A program made the translations under genes and the position numbers. A stretch of DNA of 64,000 nt from Plumapathes pennacea (lineage: Eukaryota; Cnidaria; Anthozoa; Antipatharia; Myriopathidae): positions 15,328,683-15,392,682 of the forward strand of contig OZ038468.1 of assembly GCA_964036295.1 (NCBI GenBank), written 5' to 3'. Below are positions 12,720-25,700 of this stretch, one piece after another. The notes beneath the pieces are model-generated. The model searched no databases. It saw nothing but the letters and a program-made list of their open reading frames with translations, and was not told the DNA's origin. How positions within the stretch are numbered: the first letter of the stretch is position 1; each line of letters begins with the position of its first letter.

Positions 12720-13796
12720 AAATATGTACGACGGTGGAAGGGATCTTTGCAGTCCAGACACATTCCGTTGAGTTGCTGTCAAAGTTAGTGTATTGACAAA
12801 CTTGAGAACGGAAAAAGCGCAGAGAGGACGAAAGATTTAAAGATAGAACGACCGACATAACCGACTGAAATGTCATGTTATTACAGCACCATGCATTGCA
12901 CGTGTATGTCCCAGCAACCATCGAAATAAATTTTTTGTCATTTCAACTGAGAGAATTTGATCCTTGTGCGGTAAGTACGTTAATGAGAATTCACAAATGG
13001 AAATATGTTTTTCGGCCGTGCAGTCACCTTACTTTTAAGTCAGCGGTTATCACAAAACCGTGGATTCAGGGACTGTCGGATTCAGGTGCAGATTTCAAAT
13101 GTAATTCTCGTAAAACCTCAAGACTTATCCAAGAAACTCATTACTAGGACTCGATACTCAACTATAAGTTAGTTCAATGCATTTTTATAACATAAGTTGT
13201 GCACAAGAAAAATGAGGCTTGCACACGATTTGAAATTTTAAGGCAAACACTGACAAACGGAAGTGACGTCAATAACATATTTCCGCGGTGTCCATGTGTA
13301 GACGTTCAGGTGCATGGCATTAAAACAGCAAGTTCGGCAGCCTTTTTGAAGTTCAGAAATATCAAGAAGATTTGTGTAGGAAAAGTCGCTGAGGAAAACC
13401 AAGTATGGCCACGATGTACACAAATTATATTGACCCTTTCAGATATTGTGATATCTTCAAAACTTATGGGCAAAAACAGAGTGCGACCACTTTAAATGAA
13501 AGTTGTTTATGCCGTATGTCTTCATGGCAATGTATGTTTTATAACTCCTTTGCAAAAAACAACAGCAACAAGAAAAAACCTAAACTACTAAAATTATGCG
13601 ACGGAATGTTACAAAGTACCTGTGAAAACTAGATTTGGTCGCATCATCTAACCTTATATTGACACATTACACTGCAATCATAACTTGAGACTCAAATTAT
13701 TTTACAAAATGTTTTAACTCAGACAATTATGGTAACGACTGCTAGATAATCTTTGGCTCCCCTGCACTCACATTCCACTCAAACTTATGCAAGCCG
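12720..13796. other. Region 3' of SKA1, no gene seen
   Basis: Only short unrelated open frames; probably SKA1 3'UTR and intergenic DNA. Confidence 0.45.
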
Positions 13797-16700
13797 CTAG
13801 ACCTGGATGACGTATCTCAACAGTCCTCCACCTCGCAGTTCCTTCAAACGACCACAGGATCTCAACACCGCCAGGGCTGTTCTTCCAGTGGAGTCAACTT
13901 TCATTTGAGAGAAATTCTTCAGGTCTTCAGCGATAAAGAAAAACTGACCTAGAAAGAGGTGAAAGAGAAAGTGCATGGCTGAGTACCGGCGTGCTTTTAA
14001 GAATAAGAATACGTTCTTTGAATCGACATTACAATCTAATTTCGGGTACAATTTCACATCGTATGGAAGTGCCGTTTTTCTTTGGTGATCGCAGGGTCGA
14101 AAATGTACCCGAGATTTTGTTCACTTATTTTATTATTTTTTATCCTGGCATCCCGGTCTTCGAATTCTCTTCCCATCAATTCAAATTTCCCGCTGCGAAG
14201 TATTGCGAATATTAGTTCGTTTATTCGCTGTTGTAATAAAACTAAATTGCCGCAAAGCAAGTGCCAAGCCTAAAATAAATCCCAAAAGACGGAAAGTTGG
14301 ATCATTATTTGGAAATAGACAGTCATACACACCTTCAGTTTCTGCGGTCTCAGCTTCTTTGAAGGCCTAAGAGCAACAACAACAACAACAACAAAGAAAA
14401 TGTTACTTTTCAGTCGACTGATTTTTTTTTTTTTTTTGCACTAGTGGTAATCAACCAATGAACACTGCGTATTATTAAAGGCACTCCCACCTATCACTTT
14501 CAATGTTGAAATTGCGCATCGTATAGTATTTCGCAAACACATCATGGATTGCGTGAGGACGATATAGAAAAGTCACAACTTACTCAGTTGACCTGAGACA
14601 AATTTCTTTTCCTGTTGCAAAATAATCGACCAAATGGATCAGACAAGAGAAACGGAATTACTGCTGCCGATCACCAGCCAGGATAATTGTGTTCTGATAA
14701 AGCTGCTTCGGTCTGTTGGACACACAGTCACGCGGTTCTTTACATCTGGCCGACTTCTCAACGCCCTCTCCTTCGTCATCGGTCTTCGTGATCCAAGGAA
14801 GGCAGGATTCTGGGCGGTAGTGTTCATGTCCGCGTTGGTGGTTACTGACTTTGGTTATGAGCTATTCAGTTTGCTTTTCAACGTCATCTGCCCAAAGATT
14901 GACTATAAGATCAAGTGGTTATGTGTTGACCCGAACACGATAAATGGAACTGATCAAATTTGGGATAACGAAAGCCAGATCGACACCAACATCTTGTGTG
15001 TCCTGCGTCTGATAGTGTTTCTTGGCCCGATGTCCTCAAACTATGTATTCTTCTTCGCTCTTTTGAAGTTGGACAAGGGAGAAAACACCATTAAACCAGT
15101 GGGAGACGTATTCGAGCTGAACAACCGCCCTTTGTGGCTGCAGACAAACATTCTCTTGGTATTATCGGGATTAGCTCTGATATCAACAATATCTATCTAC
15201 AGTCATATTCTTGTAGTGGATTATTTGGTAGTTGCCTATGGAACCATAGTCGTCTGGAGAAACGTCGTAAACTGCTGTCTGTTTGGCATGATAATGATGG
15301 CTCTCAATGACTGCGTTAAGAAATGTGAGATTGAAATCAAGAACCTGTGTTCGGACGAACTTGATGATGCTATCGCTATACACCAGAACTTATGCGGTCG
15401 AGTCTTCAGCACGTCAGATTCTTTAAAAATATGGTTCATTATCAACTGGATAACTCCTACATTTTGGGGTGCATTCTACATTGTAAACTTTAGAGACACA
15501 TTTCATTCTTGGGATGTCAGTTACATAAATATGTGGTTCATATGCAGCGCTCTCTTCATGTTTTTATACCCATGCTACAGTGCGGCCTCTGTGACAAACA
15601 AATGTCGACAGATCTTGACTGACATGAACATGACAAAAAAAGGTGACTGGTCACCAGGTCACCCATTTAAACAACGCTGCCGACTGTTGCAGTTCATTCA
15701 GTATGCAGATTACACCCAGTGTGGTTTCAGGGTCGGCAAAACTGTCTTTGGTACAAACTATGCATGGATCTCTACCCTGCTGGCCTTGCTGGCTGGAGCA
15801 GTGAGGCTTCTGTATTCCACTTGATAAGTTTGTTATGTGTAAATTTTACTCAAGTAGCCATCAGGAAGCTGTGCGTACCCTTTGAAGCTCAAAATAAAGA
15901 TTCTCCCAACCTTTTAAGAAGAAAAAGTCTGAGAATGCAGTGAGAATTGATAGTTTAATCAGTTTTAACCTAAGCAAGATATCAAAACCCAAGCGGTTCT
16001 CCTTACTGTATGATATATTTCTGGCAAGAAACTGAAAGAAAAGTTGATTTTGATCACTCTTGGGAATGAAAGGGTTAATGCTAAAGAGAAATGTTGCCCG
16101 TAGTATATATGACAACAAAAAAACCAACCAGTACACTGTTTTTTTACACGACTTCACATTTTCGAGTGCAAATACGGGCCAAAACGAGTGCAAAGATGGG
16201 AGCGTATTGCACTCGTCAGGAACCAGATCAACTGGTTTATTAGCTTACGTGATCAGTTTTCGCAAGCAAAGTTTACGAACGCGTCATTTTTTGTTCCATT
16301 TTGCGCGCGGCGAGAATGTTTGCCCTGCTTCGTTTGTCGTATAATAAACAATTTATTACACGAAAAGTCGTGCAATACGGCTGTATTTTAACTCGTCAGT
16401 TTTATTTTTTCTCGCCTGAAGCAGGCTCGAAAAAATAAAACCGACTCGTAAAAATACTCCGCCGTATTGCACTCCTTCCCGTGTAATAACCTCTTTGTAT
16501 GTGTGTAGGGATGAGTAAGACACGATATGTCTTTCTTAAAAAATGCATTTAGACTTTTTGAGAAAAACTGCTACCGTGTATAATCAAGGGAGTATAAAGG
16601 TGAGAGGTAATCCCCCGTATTATGGGCCTTATTCCAAAATAATCCCTCCCAAAGATATTTTTAGCCAGTCCCCCGCCGATATATTACCTCCCGCGCAACA

Positions 16701-19700
16701 GCGAGAAACGCGAGTGACTAACCCGTTGTGTTAGTGTAAACTATGAGTTACGCATGGAAAGTACGACTTATGCAATACTATCTTGCGCAAGATAGTATGC
16801 GTTCATTGTTCCGATGCGTAAGTCAACATTTTCGTTCGTACGCAAGTTTTGTGAATCCGGCCCTTGATTCCGGCGCCATAAGTGGAAAATCTTCGTTCCT
16901 ATCTAAACTACCCTCCGTCCTTGGCTGGGGACGTAATCGTTGACTTACAGGTCAAATTGATCCAAATGGGAAAAACCCAGCTGTTTGATCCCAAAGCTAT
17001 TTTGAGAATATTTCCAGTCATTCTGGGCCTTATTACCGGTTTATCTACTTGTCTTATCACGTGACCGGAAGCGGAACGCTGGTTGATGGGTTGCCTCCGT
17101 TTTGCGCAATCTATCGTCCTTTTATTTTTTCAGGTTTCCGCGTACTGTTTTCGTTTGGTAATCATTGGAAACTCTATCATGCGTCACTAAGCCAAAGTCA
17201 CAAGATATACAGCCAATCAATTTAGTTTCTTTTCCTGTTGTACCACCTTCGCGCGGCTCATTGTTTCGTGACGACTCAGCTCCTCGTTCTTTGGAAGAAA
17301 ACCTCTCGGACCAGGGTATTGTGAAGAAAGCGGCCAAATGAACGAAGCGAGAGAAACGGAGCTGCTGCTCCCGATCACCAACCAGGATATTGATTCTGAG
17401 ACCACTAGCGCTAGCTTACAGCGAAACTCTGGTCTGACAAAGTTGCTTGGGTCTGTCACGCAGTTCTTTACATCTGGCCGACTTCTTAACGTGCTCTCCT
17501 TCGTCAATGGTCTCCGTGATCCAAGGAAGGAAGGACTCTGGGCGGCAGTGTTCACGACTGCGTTGGTTGTTACTGACTCAGTTTATCTAGCATGTTTACT
17601 GCTGTTAAACATCTATCCATGGATTGAAAGCAAGATATGTCCTGACATGAACACGAGAACCCGAAATAAGGATATCGAAAGTTTAGTTTTTCTGATGCAG
17701 TATCTGTCAGTGGTATCGTCACACTTCATGTTCCTCTTCTGCTTGTTGAAGTTGGACAACGGAAAAAACACCATCAAACCAAACGACGCGTCCTTACTAA
17801 ACAACCGCCCCTTCTGGATAAAGACAAATGTTCCTCTGGTGTTATCAGGATTGGCTCTGATATCGATTACGTTCCTTACTCAAACGCTTGACAACGGATG
17901 TCACCACTCTAAGATTGAGCTCCGATTCTATATTGTTTTGGCGTTATATAGCATCTTACAAAGCATAGCCGTGTGGAGAAGCATTGTTAACTGCTGTATG
18001 TTTGGAATGATAATGATGGCTCTTAATGACTGCGTTAAGAAATGCGAGATTGAAATCAAAAACTTGCAATCAGATGAAGTTAACGACGCTATCGCTATAC
18101 ACCAGCACTTATGCGCTCGAGTCTTGAGTACGTCAGATACTTTAACACTATGGTTCATTACCAACTGGTTAACACTTGTTTTTATAAGTGTGCTTTACAT
18201 TGGAGCTTTTAGTGAAATATTTCATTCCTGGTATGTGTACTACTCAAATCTGTGGTACATATGTATATTTCTATTCCTATTTTTATACCCATGCTACAGT
18301 GCGGCCTCTGTGACAAGCAAATGTCGTCAGATCTTGATTGACATGAACATGACCACACCAGAAGACTGGCCACCAGACCACCCATTTAAACAACGCGGCC
18401 AACTGTTGCAGTTCATTCAGTATGCAGAATACACCCAGTGTGGTTTCAGGGTCGGCAACACTGTCTTTGGGACCAATTATGCATGGATCTCTACCCTGTT
18501 GGCCTTGATAATTGGGGTAGCAAAGTTTCTTTATAACTAAAGGGTTTGTTTGTTACGTGTAAAGTTTGATACAGTGAACTCTCTCTAAGATGGACATCCT
18601 CGAGATCTAGTCTAGGCTTATGTAGTTGTCCGGCTTATTGAGAGTTTAGATACAGACACATAAATGAAATTCGGCCAGCCAGGACCAACAAATCCTGTCC
18701 GGCTTACAGAGGGGTCCGTATTATACTGGTGCCTGTCTCGAGAGAGTTTATTGTAATCAACGAAAGCATTATTATGAATGTACTAAAGACGGGCATAATT
18801 TGTGCAGACACTGGTGTACAAAGATACATTGGTGCACACACGACCCCACAAGCTGTACGCTTTATATCTATCGTGTATAAATGAAGATTATTAACTATCT
18901 ATCTTTGTATCTTAGCTCTTGCTTGCGGAATGAAAACTGATATTTGAAAAATAAATTCTACCTACATCACTCAAGTGTACTGAAGATTCAGGGGTTTCAT
19001 TGCCATAAATAGAGAAGAAGGGTTTAGGGTTCCTTTCCTGTATTCGAGTGTAGCACAATACACAATCTGTATCTGAAAGGGACAGTAACAATTATCAAGA
19101 TATTGGAGGGATTAGTCCAAAGAGGAAATGCCTGTCTTCGCCTCGTTGTACACTTATTGATCAAATGATTCAAATGGGGAAAACCAAGGAATCAACAGCT
19201 AATGTTATAGATATTGCCATTCAGTAGGATTTTCGGTTTATTTTTGAACAGGAGTCTACTTTGCCCTATCGCGTGAACGAAAGCGGAACGATGCTTGATG
19301 ACATTTTGGGGAAAACTACCTCCGTTTTGCGCAAGTCTTTTTAGTATATCACTCTTCTATCGTCCTTTCACTTTCGCGTACTGGTCGACTTACAATTTCG
19401 ACTTATACTTTCACTTTCGCATAGTCCAACTTAGATGCACATTAAAACTAGCCCTCACAGGAGAGCAGCATTCTGTTTAGTAATCAAAGATTGAACGCTT
19501 TATCTACGTCACTAAAGCCCCTGTGAAACGGTCACAGCATTTGCCTCAACATTCTCTCAACCTTGTTGAGAGTCGATGTTGAGGCCATTTGACACCCTCT
19601 CAACATTGTTAAGAAGAGTTTGAGTTTAAACTTTGTCTTAACATCGTCTCAACATTTCTTTTGTTCTCGAAATGTTGAGACCCTTTCACACGGCACGTTC

Positions 19701-22700
19701 TCAACATATCTCAACAATGGAGTTGAGCCAAATGTTGCGACCTTTTGACAGGGGCTTAAGCCTATAAATTCACAAGATACACAGCTAGTTCATTTACTTT
19801 CTTTTCCTGTTGCACCAACTTCGCGGCTTATCGTTTCGCGACGACAGCTCCTCGTTCTTTGGAAGAAAACGTCTGGTACCAGGGCAGTTGTGAAGAAAGA
19901 GGCCAAATGAACCAAGCGAGGCAAACGGAGTTGCTGCTCGCGATCACCAACCAGGATATTAATTCTGAGACCACCAGTGGTAGCTTACAGCGAAACTCTG
20001 GTCTGACAAAGCTGCTTGGGTCTGTCACGCGGTTCTTTACCTCTGGCCGACTTCTTAACGCGCTCTTCCTCGCCAGTGGTCTCCGTGATCCAAGGAAGGA
20101 TGGATCCTGGGCAGCAGTGTTCACGACTGCGTTGGTTGTTACTGACTCGGTTTATATAGCATATATATTGCTGTTAAACATGTGTCCATGGATTGACATC
20201 AGGTTTATATGTCCTGACATGAACACGACAACCCGATATACGACTATCAACCATTTAGTTCTTCTGATGCAGTATCTGTCAGTGGTATCGTCACACTTCA
20301 TGTTTCTCTTATACTGGTTCAAGTTGGACAACGGAAAAGACACCATCAAACCAAACGATGCGTCGTCACTAAACAACCGCCCCTTCTGGATGAAGACAAA
20401 TATTTTTCTGATTTTATCAGGATTGGTTCTGATATCGATCGCGTTCCTTAGTTATACGCTTGAGAATGGACACCCCTCTAAGACTGAGTTTCGATACTAT
20501 ATTGTTTTGCCATTAGATATCATTCTAAGCATAGCCGTGTGGAGAAGCATTGTAAACTGCTGTCTGTTTGGAATGCTAATGATGGCTCTTAATAACTGCG
20601 TTAAGAAATGTGAGAACGAAATCAAGAACCTGCAATCAGATGAAGTTAGCGATGCTATCGCTATACACCAGCACTTATGCGCTCGAGTTTTTAGTACGTC
20701 AGATACTTTAACACTATGGTTCATTACCAACTGGTTAACACTTGTTTTTATGAGTGTGCTCTACATTGGAGCTTTTAGTGAAATATTTCATTCCTGGTAT
20801 GTGTGTTACTCAAATCTGTGGTGGATATGTATATTTCTATTCTTATTTTTATACCCTTGTTACAGTGCGGCCTCTGTGACGAACAAATGTCGTCAGATCT
20901 TGATTGACATGAACATGACCACACCAGAAGACTGGTCACCAGGCCACCCATTTAAACAACGCGGCCAACTGTTGCAATTCATTCAGTATGCAGAATACAC
21001 CCAGTGTAGTTTCAGGGTCGGCAACACTGTCTTCTGGATTAACTATGCATGGATCTCTACTCTGTTGGCCTTGATAATTGGGGTAGCAAAGTTTCTTTAT
21101 AACTAAAGGGATTGTTTGTTACGTGTAAAGTTTGATACAGTGAACTTTCTCTAAGATGGACATCCTCGTGATCTAGTCTAGGCTTATATAGTTCTCCGGC
21201 TTATTGAGAGTTTAGATACAGACAGATAAATGAAATTCGGCCAGCCGGGACCAACAAACCCTGTCTGGCTTACAGAGAGGTCCGTGTTATACTGGTGTCT
21301 GTCTCGAGAGAGTTTACTGTAATCAACGAAAGCATTATTCTGAATGTACTAAAGACGGGCATAATTTGTGCAGACACTGGTGTACAAAGATACATTGGTG
21401 CACACACGACCCCACAAGCTTACGCTTTTATATCTATCGTGTATAAATAAAGGTTATTAACTATCTACCTTTGTATCTTAGCTCTTGGTCGCGGAATGAA
21501 AGCTGATATTTGAAAAGTAAATTCTAGCTACATCACTCAAGTGTACTGATTCAGGGTCTTCATTGCCATAAATGGAGGGGAAAGTTTAGGGTTCCTTCCC
21601 TGTATTCAAGTGTAGCGCAATACATAATCTGTATATCAAGGGACAGTAACAATTATATCAAGATATCGGAGGGTTAAGTCCAAAGAGGAAAAGCCTGTCG
21701 TTGCCTCGTTGCACAAACATTGGTCAAATGATTCAAATGGGAAGTTTTCTCCCACTCGTAGGAATCAACAGCTAATTCTAAAGACTGCCATTCATTAGGA
21801 TTTTTCGGTTTATTTTGGAACAGGAGTCTACTTGCCTTATTGCGTGAGCGGAAACAGAACGGTGTTTGATGACATTTCGGGGAGAAATTACCTTCGTTTC
21901 GCGGAAAAAATTGCCTCCGTTTCGCGCAAGTCTTTCATAACATTCTATCGTCCTTTCAGTTTTTTCAAGCTTCCGCGTGCTGGACCTTAGATTTGATACA
22001 CCATACGTTTCATCTCTATGCCGATGCTGGAGACTCACAAGAAAAATCGAACGTTTAGTTCTTCTGCTGGGGTTTCTGTCAGGGCTATCGTCACACTTCA
22101 TGTTCCTCTTCTGCTTGTTCAAGTTGGACAACGGAAGAAACACCATCAAACCAAACGATGCGTACTCACTAAACAACCGCCCCTTCTGGATGAAAACAAA
22201 TGCTCCTCTGGTTTTATCAGGATTGGCTCTGATATCGATTACGTTCTCTAGTCTAACAGTTGATGGGAGGAAGCTCCGATACCATATTGCTTTACTGTTT
22301 AGCATCCTAGAAAGCATAGCCGTGTGGAGAAGCATTGTAAACTGCTGTCTATTTGGAATGCTAATGATGGCTCTCAATGACTGCGTTAAGAAATGTGAGA
22401 ACGAAATCAAGAACCTGCAATCAGATGAAGTTAGCGATGCTATCGCTATACACCAGCACTTATGCGCTCGAGTCTTCAGTACGTCAGATACTTTAACACT
22501 ATGGTTCATTACCAACTGGTTAACACTTGTTTTTTTGAGTCTGCTCTACATTGGAGCTTTTAGTGAAATATTTCATTCCTGGTATGTGTGTTACTCAAAT
22601 CTGTGGTGGATATGTATATTTCTATTCTTATTTTTATACCCATGTTACAGTGCGGCCTCTGTGACAAACAAATGTCGTCAGATCTTGATTGACATGAACA

Positions 22701-25700
22701 TGACCACACCAGAAGACTGGCCACAAGGCCACCCATTTAAACAAAGCAGCCAACTGTTGCAGTTCATTCAGTGTGCAGATTACACCCAGTGTGGTTTCAG
22801 GGTCGGCAACACTGTCTTCAGGACTAACTATGCATGGATCTCTACGCTGTTGGCCTTGATAATTGGGGTAGCAAAGTTTCTTTATAACTAAACACTGTAG
22901 CTGGTAACTATTTTGAAAGTACTACAATAATGCATGAACTTGGACGTATTTACAGTCAACTGCCTCTCAACAGACACCTTTTTAAGACAGACAGACACCT
23001 CTCTAAGATGGACACCTACACTGTAGTAAGAGTGGACCCTGCCGTTTCTTCAGTCATTTACTCTTAACTGAACCCTCTATAAAATGTACACCTCTCTTAA
23101 CCCTTTCACTCCCAAGCTCAAAATACAAATTCTCATAACCTTTTAAGAAGCAGCTGTATGAGCAATGTTGTGAGAATTGAAAGTTTAATCAGCTTTCATA
23201 TGAGCAAGGTATCAAAAGCCAAGTTCTCCTTACTGTGTGATATATCTCTGGTGTGAAACTGGAGGAGAAATTTGAAGTTGATCACTCTTGGGAGTGACAG
23301 GGTTAAGTGGATAGTAGCTGGTCCCAGGGGCATCCGTCTTAGAGGGAGTTGAATGTATTGGTTATTAATCAGCCTCACCTTGTACTTCTTCATCATTGGT
23401 TCTCCCATAGCACTTCGAGGTATCTTTAGTATCCTGTACTTGCTGCCAATCACTTTGTGAATATCATCAATAGCTTTGTTCACTTGATTGTAGTTGATTC
23501 GTCCTTTGACATACCTGAAAGTCATGAAGAAATCATTGAGTTATACTCAGTATATTGCATTTAATGACAGTAAAGAATTTAATAATGAATTTGCCCCCAC
23601 ATAAACACTCAAGGTATACGGTATATAATATATTGTAAGTTGCCCCAGGGATAGTCATCAAGTTGTGTTTTTGTTGTCCCATCCAATATCTTGGTGTCAC
23701 ATATTGTGTTGAAAGTAGCATCAATGTGCAGCACTACATCTTGAAGCTATTTGTTGCTTACAGGACAACCATTGAACACCAATTTTTTGCACCAGCATGT
23801 TTTCAGTTGCCCAAAACAACTGGACAATTATTAACTAAGAACCTGTTTTAATATCATATGTATATATATGTAATATAAAAATATGTGTATTACTCACTTG
23901 GGCACATTTTCAAATTCTTCTACTGTAAGGTAGGGTATCTTAACTGGACATTGTGTAGTTTCTGCCTTGGACAAACTTTGATCAAGGGTTCTTCCATGTT
24001 TTCTGGATTTCTTGTCTTTTTCATGTGGTGCGTTGCTTGCCTTCGCTTGCTTCCTGCATGAATGATATTTACAGGCCAGGTTAGACATGCAATAATGAAA
24101 ACTTAGCTAAAAAAATTTTCAGATTCATATAAGTTAAATCCAAGACCACAGTTTTGTGCCAAATTTGTTTTGCAGAATCTGAAATCAAGATATTTTGGTT
24201 TCTCAATAACCTGGAAAGTTTTCAATCTGGAATCTGAAGTGGAAACGTACACTGTATCTGGATACCACAGATCCAAAACATTTTGTTGTAAGAAAATATC
24301 GCTGGAGTTAAATGGTGGAGCAATACATACAAAATGAGCAACTCTATGTACTAAAGATCACAAATAAACTATTTGAAATGATTGAGCAAATCGCATTTGT
24401 CTCTTGTTTATAATGTGGTATAAATAGGCAGAGTGTGAGTACACCTGAATGTGATGAATCTAAGAACGTTTATGAATCCCTTTTATGAAAACTGTCAGAA
24501 AATAAGAAAAAAAAAAAAAAAAAAAAAGAGGGGAAATGAAGAATCATACATGAAAGGTTTCATAACCTTTCACTCCAGTCCTGGAGTAATCAATAAACTT
24601 AAATTTGCTCATCAGAAATATATTATTGACTTTTGATAGCTTGCTCAGATAAACCACAGTGCACTCAAAGTCATAAATGTTATTCTTTTCTTGAATGCTT
24701 ACAGTACAGGAGAGCTTGGGAGTAATAGGCAGGCACAGAGCATGCTCTGCACCCCCTCCCCTCCCCTCTTTGCCCAGATCAGATTTTCTTCTGAACTGCC
24801 CTTGAAAGAGTTAACAATGTTTTGTTTTTCTCATACCCCTTTCCTTCAGCATTAGCACCAGGAAGATGAGAAGGCAGGTGAGATGAAATGTGCTGTAGTC
24901 TCTCCTTGTACTGAGGTAAAATCACTTTCAGTGCTTTTCCTTGCTCCAGTTTCTGTTTTTCAAGCTCTAGACACCCTGACCTGAAGTCCTCCAGAGCATC
25001 TTCTACCTCTTTCAGCTCCTTGTTGATGGATCGGAGGACAGCGAGGCAAGTCAAAGAATCTCCTGTCAAATAAATCACAATTAGTTATTTGGCTAAAGTA
25101 GAGAATACCCGTCCACTAAAACTAGGTATTACAAACACTGCCACCGTGGTCCGTGGTCCGCAGTCACACTATTTGCACAATTTGTTTACCGACAAAGGGT
25201 GTGAGATTCTTCGTTCTCCTTAAACCGCCGTTATTCTTAATAGTCGGAGAAAGGTTTTTTTTTTTCGTTCTATAAAGACACCGCCTTTTCATGCATCGAC
25301 TACGGGACTACGGACTGCGGTGGCACTTGGTTGTAAGCCTTGACAATATTAATATTCATTTTCGACTACGGGACTACGGACTGCGGTGGCACTTGGTTGT
25401 AAGCCTTGACAATATTAAATATTCATTTGTCGACTACAGGACTATGGACTGCGGTGGCAGTCACTATACGGTACCACGGACCGCGATGACTACTGTCTAC
25501 AGTCTTGTTCACGACTGCGGACCACGGACCATCGATTTACAGTAATTTTCCTTAAAAATGGACGGGTATTCTCTACTTGCGACGCTTGGTGATGTATTTT
25601 TTAACTTTACATATCCCACATCTAAAATTTTAATAGTGCATGTATTTTTTTGAATACACAGTACCTGGGCTAAACCATCGAACAATAAGTACATCATGAG

